Position numbers and translations under genes: made by a program
Part shown: positions 24,206 to 31,915 of the stretch, one piece after another
Position numbering within the stretch: the stretch's first letter is position 1
Layout: each line of letters begins with the position of its first letter
Notes under the pieces: model-generated
Told to the model about the DNA's origin: nothing
Database searches by the model: none
What the model saw: the letters and a program-made list of their open reading frames with translations, nothing else
Assembly (NCBI GenBank): GCA_024228395.1
Contig: JAAETM010000712.1
Location: 1-33,249, forward strand
DNA from: a bacterium
GTDB taxonomy: Bacteria > Planctomycetota > UBA1135 > GCA-002686595
Length of the DNA: 33,249 nucleotides
Direction of reading: 5' to 3'

Positions 24206-25525
24206 ATGGCAAAAATCGCGATTCTTGGCGCCGGCGTGTCCGGTTTGGCCCTCGCCCGCTTTCTGGTGCAGGGTGGTGTGTCTCCATCCAACCTCACGAT
24301 CTTCGAGTCAGGCTCGGAGCCCGGGGGCCTGTGCCGTTCCAAAGTGATCGACGGATTCACCTACGATGTGAGTGGTGGACACATTCTGTTCAGCAAGGAC
24401 CAGGAGGCCATGGATTGGATGAAGGCGGAGACCGGTGGCCAGGGGGCTTTCGACGAACGCAACCGTCAAACCAAGATCCGCTTCGAGGATCGCTGGGTGC
24501 ATTACCCCTTTGAAAACGGCATCGGGGACCTGCCCGACGAAGCCAACTTCGATTGCTTGACGGGTTATGTGCATGCGTGGCATCAGCGTTCGAGTGATGG
24601 TTCCACGGCGCCCGACACCTTTGGCAAGTGGGTACAGTGGCGCTTTGGTGATGGCATCGCCAAGCACTTCATGGACCCGTACAACGAGAAGATCTGGAAG
24701 CGCGATTTGGATTTTCTCACCTCAGATTGGGTGGCTGGTCGCGTGCCCGATGCCCCCATCGAAGACGTGATCCGTGCGGGCATCGGCATCCGTACCGAGG
24801 GTTACACCCACCAATCGGTTTTCTATTATCCAAAGACCCGTGGATTCCAAAGCATCACCGATGGGTTGGCTGCGGGAATGGTTGGATCGATTCGATTGAA
24901 CACCCCCGTTCAAGAGGTGCGTCAACGTGGCGAAAGTGTCACGGTCAATGGCGAAGAGTTCGACCTATGCGTTTCGACCTTGCCCCTTACCTACACGCCC
25001 ATAATATTTCCGGAGATGCCGACCGATACGGCCAAGGCCATGACGGAGCTGGAGTACAACGGCATCGCTTCGATTCTGGTGGCCCTGGATCGTCCCGAGC
25101 ACCCGGACCTGTCGTGGATCTACCTGCCCCACGAGAGCCAAGGCCCCGCCAACCGCGTAACCTACATGTCCAACTACGCCACCCTCAATGCACCCGAGGG
25201 TAAAACCTCACTCATGGCCGAGGTCACTTGGCCCGGGGGTCAACAACTACCTGGTGAGCAACTGGAAAAAGATGTGCTGGCTGGTTTCGTCAACGCGGGC
25301 ATCATGAAAGCCGATGAGGTTCTGTTCACCCATCGGTCCACGGCGGATCATGCTTATGTGGTATTCGATGCCATGTATGGCAAGCGCCAAAAGGTGGCGT
25401 TGGGTTGGCTGGAGAGTGTTGGGGTGACGCCGCTGGGGCGCTTTGGTCGCTTTGAGTACGACAACTCGGACATGTGCGTGATCAAAGCTCGCGAGCTTGC
25501 GAAGTCGATGCTAACGAAGCTGTAG
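24206..25525 (+). CDS. FAD-dependent amine-oxidase-like / UDP-galactopyranose-mutase-like flavoprotein
   Basis: A protein of 439 residues starting MAKIAILGAGVSGLALARFL, the dinucleotide-binding GxGxxG fold. The second FAD contact follows as IFESGSEPGGLCRSK, then TYDVSGGHILFSKD, in which the GGH resembles the UDP-galactopyranose mutase and protoporphyrinogen-oxidase superfamily. Its middle has FMDPYNEKIWKRDLDFLTSD and a substrate-lid region. The C-terminal FAD motif is weak (GRFGRFEYDNSDMCVIKARE, a G-R-x-x-x-x-x-x-x-D-x-x-x-x-x-A pattern). The real substrate is unknown. Candidates are sugar-nucleotide ring contraction or carotenoid/porphyrin oxidation. An upstream open frame (from 23492) is shadow sequence of the FG-GAP gene. 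A REP-like palindrome follows 12 bases after the stop. Confidence 0.88.
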   Translation: MAKIAILGAGVSGLALARFLVQGGVSPSNLTIFESGSEPGGLCRSKVIDGFTYDVSGGHILFSKDQEAMDWMKAETGGQGAFDERNRQTKIRFEDRWVHYPFENGIGDLPDEANFDCLTGYVHAWHQRSSDGSTAPDTFGKWVQWRFGDGIAKHFMDPYNEKIWKRDLDFLTSDWVAGRVPDAPIEDVIRAGIGIRTEGYTHQSVFYYPKTRGFQSITDGLAAGMVGSIRLNTPVQEVRQRGESVTVNGEEFDLCVSTLPLTYTPIIFPEMPTDTAKAMTELEYNGIASILVALDRPEHPDLSWIYLPHESQGPANRVTYMSNYATLNAPEGKTSLMAEVTWPGGQQLPGEQLEKDVLAGFVNAGIMKADEVLFTHRSTADHAYVVFDAMYGKRQKVALGWLESVGVTPLGRFGRFEYDNSDMCVIKARELAKSMLTKL

Positions 25526-25537
25526 TCCCTGCCATGT

Positions 25538-25562
25538 GAATACGGTGTCTGACGCCGTATTC
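25538..25562. repeat. REP-like palindrome, copy 2
   Basis: A 10-bp arm GAATACGGTG, loop TCTGA and arm CGCCGTATTC (one G-T wobble), 12 bases after the stop of the FAD gene. Compared with the copy at 1813-1839 it differs only at two loop positions and in the outermost base pair. See that entry for interpretation. Confidence 0.75.
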
Positions 25563-25656
25563 TCTTGCACCGTGTTCTTCATTGCGTCTGTCTTGGTTGT
25601 AACTGGTGTAGGGTTGTGGACGACTGTTGGGTTCAGGAGGAATGGATGGGAAGAGA

Positions 25657-25757
25657 TTCGCACGAAGCTACGAAGGACATGGAGCTTTTGCGAGGGATCC
25701 CTCTCTGCCATAGTGGATTTTCACTAGAGCTTCGTGACCTTCATGGCTTCGTGCGAA
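25657..25757. repeat. Imperfect 30-bp inverted repeat built of CGAAG-type units
   Basis: The left arm 25657-25686 (TTCGCACGAAGC, then a diverged half) and the right arm 25728-25757 (reverse complement TTCGCACGAAGCC...) match at about 24 of 30 positions, with 41 bases between. Each arm is itself a degenerate tandem of ACGAAGG/ACATGGA heptads. With the REP-like palindrome it fills the 323-base gap between the FAD gene and ggt. It could be a MITE-like relic or a long hairpin at the 3' end of the upstream mRNA. No open frame was supported here. Confidence 0.55.
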
Positions 25758-25835
25758 CCCTAGAACCTCACAATCCTCCTTCCCCAAAAGCCCCCTAAAA
25801 CACCCTCCACCCGCCTCGAAAACCTGCACGGCATG

Positions 25836-25841
25836 TATCAT
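25836..25841 (+). promoter_or_regulatory. TATCAT -10-like box, probably leaderless start of ggt
   Basis: TATCAT ends seven bases before the ATG at 25849. An in-frame ATG at 25840 overlaps the box, so if the box is real 25849 is the start. No -35 was found. Confidence 0.4.
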
Positions 25842-25848
25842 GACCCCC

Positions 25849-27546
25849 ATGCTTTCAATCCTCATGTGCGCCGCCCTCTGTGTGCCCCACAACCCCCAAG
25901 CCCAATCCATGGATCGAGTCACCGGTCAGTCATTCGCCACACGTTCTGTTGTTTTTGGAAACCATGGCATGGCCGCCACGAGCCACGGCATGGCCACCAA
26001 CATCGCGCTCGATGTGTTGAAGGAAGGGGGTTCCGCGGTCGATGCGGCCATCGCTGCCAACGCATTCCTCGGTTACGGGGAGCCCACGGGCTCGGGTATT
26101 GGTGGCGATTTGTTTGCCATCGTTTGGGATGCGAAGAAGAAGGAGTTGGTCGGACTCAATGGATCGGGGCGCTCCCCCATGTCTTTGACCGTCGAAGAGT
26201 TGGCCTCAAAAGGCCTCGATGAGATTCCTGGCCATGGGCCCTTGCCCGTGAGTGTGCCCGGCTGCGTGGATGGTTGGTTTATGTTGCATGAACGCTTTGG
26301 CAAGTTGCCCATGGAACGGCTCATGGCCCCCACCGTAGCGGCGGCACGTGAAGGTACGCCCGTGCCGCAAACGATCGCCTATTACCTGGATCGCAGCGCG
26401 CGGGTCTTTTCCGAGTATCCCGGGTTCAAGGACACGTACATGCCTGGAGACAAAACCCCGGCGGAGGGCGAGCGCTTTGTGAACAAACGTTTGGCGGCGA
26501 CCCTGGAACTGATTGGAAAGAAAGGCCGCGATGGATTCTACAAGGGCGTGGTCGCGGACAAGATCGACGCCTTCATGAAGAAACAAGGTGGCTACCTGAC
26601 CAAAGAAGACCTGGCAGCACACCACGGCGAATGGGTCGACCCGGTTTCGACCAACTATCGCGGGTACGACCTTTGGGAGCTTCCGCCCAACGGGCAAGGC
26701 ATCGCGGCACTTCAGATCCTAAACGTGTTGGAGCCCTACGACCTGGCGTCGATGGGGCACCAGAGCGCGGATTACGTGCACCTGTTCACGGAGGCTAAAA
26801 AGTTGGCCTTTGAGGACCGTGCTCACTTTTATGCGGACATGGATTTCGCCGACGTGCCGGTGGAGCATTTGATCTCCAAGGAGTACGCGGCGGAGCGGCG
26901 CAAGTTGATCGACGAAAAGCGCGCGGGTCAGTCCTTCCCCCCCGGCAACGCGGGCTTAGAAAATGGCGACACGGTCTACCTGTGCACTGCGGATTCCGAG
27001 GGCAACATGGTCTCCCTGATCCAAAGCAACTACCGGGGCATGGGTTCGGGCATGGTACCCGGCGACCTGGGTTTCATGCTGCAAGACCGCGGCGAGCTGT
27101 TCGACTTGACCCCCGGTCGGGCCAATAGTTACGCGCCCGGCAAGCGTCCCTTCCACACCATCATCCCCGCTTTTGTCACCAAGGATGGTGAGCCGTACAT
27201 GGCCTATGGCGTCATGGGCGGAGCCACCCAGCCCCAGGCCCACGCCCAGATCCTGATCCACATGATCGACTTCGGCATGAACCTGCAGGAGGCCGGGGAC
27301 GCGGCGCGCATCGTACACACGGATTCGTCCCAGCCGACGGGCACGCGCATGCACACAGGAGGGAACCTGCAGCTCGAGTCGGGCTTTGGTCCCGAGATTC
27401 GTAAGGACCTGATCGGTCGGGGTCATATCATCGGGCGCAAACGGGGCCTATTCGGTGGCTACCAAGCCATCCTCTGGGATGCGGAAAACCGCACCTACCA
27501 TGGGGCCTCCGAATCCCGAAAAGACGGTTTCGCCGCAGGTTATTAG
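25849..27546 (+). CDS. ggt: Gamma-glutamyltransferase (glutathione hydrolase)
   Basis: A protein of 565 residues, the usual precursor length. The signal peptide is MLSILMCAALCVPHNPQAQS. The large-subunit start is typical: GMAATSHGMATNIALDVLKE, then GGSAVDAAIAANAFLGYGEP, TGSGIGGDLFAIVWDAKKK and LNGSGRSP. The autoproteolysis site is in LENGDTVYLCTADSEGN, where Thr is the N-terminal nucleophile of the small subunit. Further family motifs are SYAPGKRPFHTIIPAFV and GVMGGATQPQAHAQILIHMI. The enzyme cleaves gamma-glutamyl compounds such as glutathione in the periplasm. An alternative start is ATG 25840. It stands alone between the FAD gene and the TrkA-C gene. The ELPPNGQG region is standard for the family. 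Confidence 0.93.
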   Translation: MLSILMCAALCVPHNPQAQSMDRVTGQSFATRSVVFGNHGMAATSHGMATNIALDVLKEGGSAVDAAIAANAFLGYGEPTGSGIGGDLFAIVWDAKKKELVGLNGSGRSPMSLTVEELASKGLDEIPGHGPLPVSVPGCVDGWFMLHERFGKLPMERLMAPTVAAAREGTPVPQTIAYYLDRSARVFSEYPGFKDTYMPGDKTPAEGERFVNKRLAATLELIGKKGRDGFYKGVVADKIDAFMKKQGGYLTKEDLAAHHGEWVDPVSTNYRGYDLWELPPNGQGIAALQILNVLEPYDLASMGHQSADYVHLFTEAKKLAFEDRAHFYADMDFADVPVEHLISKEYAAERRKLIDEKRAGQSFPPGNAGLENGDTVYLCTADSEGNMVSLIQSNYRGMGSGMVPGDLGFMLQDRGELFDLTPGRANSYAPGKRPFHTIIPAFVTKDGEPYMAYGVMGGATQPQAHAQILIHMIDFGMNLQEAGDAARIVHTDSSQPTGTRMHTGGNLQLESGFGPEIRKDLIGRGHIIGRKRGLFGGYQAILWDAENRTYHGASESRKDGFAAGY

Positions 27547-27662
27547 GGCGGCTACGGGAATCTGGTGCCAGGGGGCGGGGCGGCCATTGTTTGCCCGCAC
27601 CGCGCTGAATAGAGTTCTAGGCAGTGGTGAGGCGAGGGCCGTCCCCCACCGCCACCGCTCCC

Positions 27663-28415
27663 ATGATCCCCATCCTCACCCTACTCGTCGTCCTGACCCT
27701 GTCCCTGCTCATGGCAAAGGTCGCGACGGCTGCGCTCACCCTCACCGGGCTCTCCGAGGATTCCTCCCGCTTCCAGGCCTGGTCCGCTCTCTCGGGCGTG
27801 GGTTACACGACCTCCGAAGCGGAGAACGTGGTCAACCATCCCATTCGGCGCCAGATTTTGATGGTGCTCATGCTGTTGGGCAATGCGGGTATCGTGACCC
27901 TGGTTTCCTCCCTGATTTTGGCCTTCATGGGAAATGATGGTGGAGGCCCTGGCTTGCTGCGCAAGATCAGCCTGCTCATCGCAGGTCTGTGCGTGCTTTG
28001 GTTTCTGTCCTACAGCAAGTGGGTACACAGCAAGCTTCAATGGGTGATCGACAAGGCCCTGGCGCGCTACACGGATCTGGCGGTCGTGGACTACGAGAGC
28101 CTCTTGGAACTGACCGGGGATTATCGCGTCACCGAAATTCACATCAAGCTCAATGATTGGTTGGCTGGCAAGTCCCTGCGCAGCTCGCGCCTGCGCCAGG
28201 AGGGCCTCAACCTGCTTGGCATCCGGCGGGCTGATGGAAGCTACGAAGGCACGCCCAAACCCGATGCCATTCTCTGCGTCGGAGACAGCATCCTGGTCTA
28301 CGGAAGGCTGACCTCCATCGAAGGCGTGAACCACCGCCGCGGTGGCAACCTGGGCGACATCGACCACGAGTACGCCATCGCGGCGCAGGAAAAGACGATG
28401 CGCAAGGGCGAATGA
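27663..28415 (+). CDS. Membrane protein with TrkA-C (RCK-C) domain
   Basis: A protein of 250 residues from the ATG at 27663 (the frame opens at 27624 without homology). Three hydrophobic segments are visible: ILTLLVVLTLSLLMAKVA, VLMLLGNAGIVTLVSSLIL and a helix around ISLLIAGLCVLWFL. Between them comes SRFQAWSALSGVGYTTSEAE, then NVVNHPIRRQILMVLMLLGN, a pattern I know from small TrkA-C membrane proteins of Bacteroidetes, Firmicutes and Planctomycetota. The C-terminal third (LNLLGIRRADGSYEG, then PDAILCVGDSILVYGR) is the RCK-C ligand-binding fold. It may sense a nucleotide or regulate ion flux; the ligand is unknown. It converges on the HAD phosphatase remnant, whose 3' end it directly abuts. 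Confidence 0.85.
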   Translation: MIPILTLLVVLTLSLLMAKVATAALTLTGLSEDSSRFQAWSALSGVGYTTSEAENVVNHPIRRQILMVLMLLGNAGIVTLVSSLILAFMGNDGGGPGLLRKISLLIAGLCVLWFLSYSKWVHSKLQWVIDKALARYTDLAVVDYESLLELTGDYRVTEIHIKLNDWLAGKSLRSSRLRQEGLNLLGIRRADGSYEGTPKPDAILCVGDSILVYGRLTSIEGVNHRRGGNLGDIDHEYAIAAQEKTMRKGE

Positions 28416-28420
28416 TCCCG

Positions 28421-28779
28421 AATGGCGCGCGTCTTGCTTGTGACCACGCCCAGGCGGATGCCATGCTGCTTGCGTTCGTCTGAGGATTGCAGCACCTCGG
28501 GAAAGGCCCTCACATCCGCATCATGGGCACAAACACGTACTCGCGGTGGATCCGAACCGAGCGTTCGCACTCCTTCTCATCGGGGAACCATTGGCCCAAG
28601 TGACCGCAAAGGGGCGCTCCCAAATGCTCGGAGATGACCTCTTCGGAAACCTCACCCAAACCCATTTCCTTCAGGGTGTGCATATATCCCTGCAGAATGA
28701 GGGGAAGGGTATCGATCAGGGTGCCGTCCAGATCGCAGAGCAGCACGGGCAGGCGGGATTGGATGGTGTTCGAGCGCAT
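28421..28779 (-). pseudogene. HAD-superfamily phosphatase (PpaX/Gph-like), frameshifted and 3'-truncated
   Basis: The first frame from 28779 reads LPVLLCDLDGTLIDTLPLIL, the HAD motif I nucleophile DxDGT, then the cap helix YMHTLKEMGLGEVS up to SVRIHREYV, and hits TGA at 28510. Homology then resumes one frame over as HDADVRAFPEVLQSSDERKQ, then HGIRLGVVTSKTRA, which is HAD motif II (VTS). It stops at about 28421, against the stop of the convergent TrkA-C gene. Motifs III and IV (Lys and the Asp pair) are missing. It is thus frameshifted near 28520-28540 and lacks about half the enzyme. An assembly error could explain the frameshift but not the missing 3' half. Confidence 0.78.
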
Positions 28780-28880
28780 GGAGGAGGGTAATGAAAATGG
28801 GTCGCAAGATCGAGGGGGCGGATGCTGGGCCTTGCTGGCCTGCTTTGATGGACCCGCGCCCTGATCCCCCTTAAAGCACC

Positions 28881-28922
28881 AAAAAAAAGCGGAGGCCGGA
28901 TCCCCCCCGGGACCCAGCCTCC
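28881..28922 (-). terminator. Rho-independent terminator of the TlpA-like selenoprotein gene
   Basis: On the minus strand GGAGGC (28922-28917) pairs with GCCTCC (28896-28891), with further GC pairing inside, followed by GC and eight T residues (28888-28881). It lies about 30 bases beyond the stop at 28951, which supports that stop as the functional gene end. Confidence 0.85.
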
Positions 28923-28950
28923 TTTCATTGCGTTCTACGTTGTTAACGAA

Positions 28951-30039
28951 CTACTTCGCGGAAGATTTCAACTTATCGATCTCTTTTTGGATCGTCTTGT
29001 CATAATCTGAGCCCGAGCCGTATTTGCCTAGGATTTTGCCCTCCGGGTCGATCAGGAAGTAGGTGGGATAACCGGTCACTTCGAAGAGTTTTGCAATGGC
29101 TTTCGTCCCGCCCTGGTAGGCGCAGGTCCAAGTCACTCCATACTTCTTCATTCCATCGCGATAGTCGTCTTCTGCATCCCCGGTGTTCACACCGAGCAAA
29201 ACGAACGGATCATCTTTGTGGCGCTCAACGAGCTCCTTCAGGTGCGGCATACCGCTCCTGCAAGGGCTTCACCAAAAGCCAAAGAAATCGACCAGAACGA
29301 CCTTGCCACGGTAATCGGAGAGTTTGAAGGTATCACCGTCGATGGTCGTGCCCTGGAAGTCGGGAGCCTTGCCCCCGACCTCGAGCGACACACCGGACAG
29401 GGTCTTCTCGGCGGCTGCGACGAAATCACTGCAGGTTTTGCTCGCGATGAGTTCCTTTAGAATTTGCTCGCCCATGGCCTTCTCCGACTCCACATCGGAA
29501 TCAAAGAGCAAGGATCCGACAGACAGCTGCGCAATGCATTTGCCCTCACCGACAACGTCATCACGGCCCATGACTCGCTTAAGCAATGAAACGCGCTGGG
29601 AGGCTTCCAGACTTTTGTCCTCGGCGATCCTGCGAATGGCGTCCGCAAAACCCTTGGAGTCCCCCTTGGCCATGATGATGCGGCCGTACACATCCAATCT
29701 GTGGCTGGCGCGATCGGCCTTCTTGATGCCCAGCTTCCTGGCCTCGGTCAGCATCCATAGGTAACCGCGCACGTCTCCTGAATCACCGACGGCTTGAAAG
29801 CGTGCAAGAAATTCGGTTGCCAATGGTTTGGCCCGCCGAACTCTGCGCTCCTTTGCAGACTTGGCCGCCTTGATCTCAGCACGCCGCGCACTTTTGGCCG
29901 CGGCGTAGTCCTTCATCAGGTCTTCGTAGGATTCGATCGCCACCACTGTCTCCAATGGAACTACGACCGGGAGCGGCACGAGGGCCGCTCCTGGAGAGGG
30001 TGAGGCTCCCAAAAGGAGCAAGACTAGAGGTGTTAGCAT
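28951..30039 (-). CDS. TlpA-like thioredoxin, probable selenoprotein (U-S-P-C active site)
   Basis: The reading runs from the ATG at 30039 to the stop at 28951 through an in-frame TGA at 29271-29269 (codon 257), giving 362 residues. A signal-like N-terminus (MLTPLVLLLLGASPSPGAAL) leads to a basic helical region of about 190 residues. A thioredoxin domain follows, from VGGKAPDFQGTTIDGDTFKL through YRGKVVLVDFFGFW-U-SPC to RSGMPHLKELVERHKDD. It ends with KLFEVTGYPTYFLIDPEGKI (cis-Pro loop). The TGA occupies the first cysteine of the usual W-C-x-x-C motif, and homology is perfect on both sides. A strong stem-loop follows the TGA at once (29231-29268). TlpA proteins reduce periplasmic disulfides. 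A nonsense mutation is the alternative, but the intact downstream frame and terminator speak against it. sel genes are not in the window. Confidence 0.82.
29231..29268 (-). promoter_or_regulatory. Candidate bacterial SECIS element directly after the UGA
   Basis: On the minus strand, directly after TGA, a 15-bp stem forms. AGC pairs with GCT (bulged A on the 3' side), CCTT with AAGG, CAGG with CCTG (bulged G on the 5' side) and GCGG with CCGC (A-A mismatch below). The loop is TATG, 17 bases after the UGA. If the innermost pairs open, the loop begins with GG. Distance, bulge and loop G fit the known range for SelB-binding bacterial SECIS elements. Confidence 0.68.
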
Positions 30040-30281
30040 GGGGTTTGGTTGGGGGACTGGATGTCGACCCACATGTACGGGCCGCCTAGCCATTATGGAG
30101 CAGGCAATGCCAAAAAAGTGGGCGATTCGAGGCCGCATCGCCAGTGTTTACACAGGCAAATCCATCTCATCCGCCTGGCACCACCCCCTGGCGTAAACCG
30201 GTTTCGACCCAACTTACCGCAATATGGGACCTGGGGGGCTGGAAGGCCGATGGATCCCTGCGCCCGGGGCCCACAGCCAGC

Positions 30282-30287
30282 TAGAAT
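30282..30287 (+). promoter_or_regulatory. TAGAAT -10-like box, probably leaderless start
   Basis: TAGAAT ends seven bases before the ATG at 30295. This is the fourth occurrence of the same layout in the window. No clear -35 was found. Confidence 0.4.
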
Positions 30288-30294
30288 TGTTTCG

Positions 30295-31842
30295 ATGAAG
30301 CCCCGCCCCCTCCTGATCCTGCTCGGCCTGATATTGCTCGCATTGGCCCAACGCGGCCCGGTGATCACCGCACCACGCCTGGACCTCTTCGGAGGCTACT
30401 CCGAGGATTTCAGCCGCGAGGATGGGTCCGTGGTCGTGGGAGAAGAGGAGGCACGGGTCAACGTGGCCATGGACCTGCTCAAGGGACCGGTGGTGCCTCT
30501 CATCGACTATCAATACGCCAATTACTGCGGCGGATCCCTAATCGTCAGCATGATGCTGGCGCCCATGATCTCCGTCTTGGGCCCCAACATTTGGACCCTG
30601 CGACTCTTGGCCTTGCTCTTCCATCTAGTGGGTCTGGTCTGCATCTTCCGCGTACTCGACGGCTGGGCCTCCCGGCGGGCGGCAATTTTTGGCGGCGTAC
30701 TATGGTCCCTGGCCGCCCCCGGTTTCGTGATCAACACCATGGTGGTTTGGGGCACCCATGTGGAGAGCAACGTCGTGGCCCTGTGCACCTTATGGTTGTT
30801 CATGCACATCCACTCCACGGAAAGCAAGGTTCCCCTCAAGCGCGGGCTGCTCGGATTCCTGCAAGGCCTGAACGTGTACATCGGCTATCAAGCGGTGTTG
30901 CACCTTTGCATGCTGGTCTTCTTTGACCTGCACCCCAAACGCTTTCCAAAACCCAAAGCCCTGGCCGCCCAATTGGCTGGTTTCGCCGTCGGCTTCAGCC
31001 CCTGGCTCTGGTACAACCTGCGCAACAACTGGGCGGGTTTAAACATCTATGGCAAGGACCTGGGCGAGAACGTGACCGGGGTTTCCATTTGGCAAAAGTG
31101 GTGGTCCCTGTTCACCCAGCACCTGCCCGATGCACAATGGTTCCCAAAAGCATTTGGAAGCGCCGGCCCAACCCTCAACTGGATCTATATTGTTTTCCTG
31201 ATCGCCGCCGCCGCGTTCGGCGCCCTGTGGTTCGTGCGCAGCGAACGCAAGGCTCCCCACCCCGGCCAAGTCGCGGGCATCTTCCTGCTCGGTTTTGTGT
31301 TCGCCTACGGCATCACCGGCTTCGGAATCTATCCCAAAGAGGACGCCTTCGGTTATCGCTACCCGCAGATCATGACCCCTTGGCTGATCCTGGCAGCCGC
31401 CGTGGGACTGGATCGCTTGGCCGGCAAACAAGGTCCGGGGCGAGCGGTTGCATGGGCCTCATGCATCTTGATCGCGAGCGTCTGTTTGTACACCTCCACC
31501 TTCCGCCTCACCAACTACGAGCGTTTCGGGAACGAGCAAAAGACCAGCGCATACCGCCCCTCCAGCCACGCCCTCTGGCTGTTCTCCAGCTACCACCAAA
31601 ACCCTGAGCGCTATCCCGACCTGTTGCGATCCTTGCAAGCCAAACGCCCCCCCGAAGAGGTCGAAAGCATGCTGCGCGACTTGGGCAACTACACCCACTG
31701 GCTGGGCGCAGACCAACCGGGCTTCGGCCCCGAACAACTCGAGTTCGCAGCCAACCTGCGCCGCATGCGTGAGATATTGATCGAAGAACTGCCGCCCGAG
31801 CAGCACCATTTGCTGCCGGTGCCGGGCTCTCCCAGGGAATAG
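30295..31842 (+). CDS. Multi-spanning membrane protein, glycosyltransferase-39/PMT-like
   Basis: A membrane protein of 515 residues with about ten hydrophobic helices, starting MKPRPLLILLGLILLALAQR. An extracytoplasmic loop after helix 1 contains FSREDGSVVVGEEEARVNVA. This is similar in place to the acidic first loop of PMT/ArnT-type glycosyltransferases (GT-C fold), which use lipid-linked sugars. Later features are THVESNVVALCTLWLFMHIH and a loop with GFGIYPKEDAFGYRYPQIM, the type of re-entrant C-terminal segment seen in GT-C enzymes. The C-terminal 85 residues are soluble and helical. The frame upstream of 30295 lacks homology. A 6-bp hairpin follows the stop (31844-31864) without a T-tract. 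The GT-C call rests on architecture and is moderate. Confidence 0.75.
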   Translation: MKPRPLLILLGLILLALAQRGPVITAPRLDLFGGYSEDFSREDGSVVVGEEEARVNVAMDLLKGPVVPLIDYQYANYCGGSLIVSMMLAPMISVLGPNIWTLRLLALLFHLVGLVCIFRVLDGWASRRAAIFGGVLWSLAAPGFVINTMVVWGTHVESNVVALCTLWLFMHIHSTESKVPLKRGLLGFLQGLNVYIGYQAVLHLCMLVFFDLHPKRFPKPKALAAQLAGFAVGFSPWLWYNLRNNWAGLNIYGKDLGENVTGVSIWQKWWSLFTQHLPDAQWFPKAFGSAGPTLNWIYIVFLIAAAAFGALWFVRSERKAPHPGQVAGIFLLGFVFAYGITGFGIYPKEDAFGYRYPQIMTPWLILAAAVGLDRLAGKQGPGRAVAWASCILIASVCLYTSTFRLTNYERFGNEQKTSAYRPSSHALWLFSSYHQNPERYPDLLRSLQAKRPPEEVESMLRDLGNYTHWLGADQPGFGPEQLEFAANLRRMREILIEELPPEQHHLLPVPGSPRE

Positions 31843-31915
31843 GTGCGGTCTCAATTGAACCGCATCCACCAGTGGATCGTTGTGGAGGCTCCCCAAGACG
31901 GGAAACTTGAACCCC

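Noticed and set aside
28510..28512. TGA in the HAD gene as a second Sec codon
   Set aside because: The residues after this TGA in the same frame do not continue HAD homology. The homology moves to another frame, so this is a frameshift.
28951..29250. Separate short thioredoxin gene starting at 29250
   Set aside because: It lacks the active-site region and starts in the middle of the TlpA fold. The continuous reading through TGA explains both halves better.
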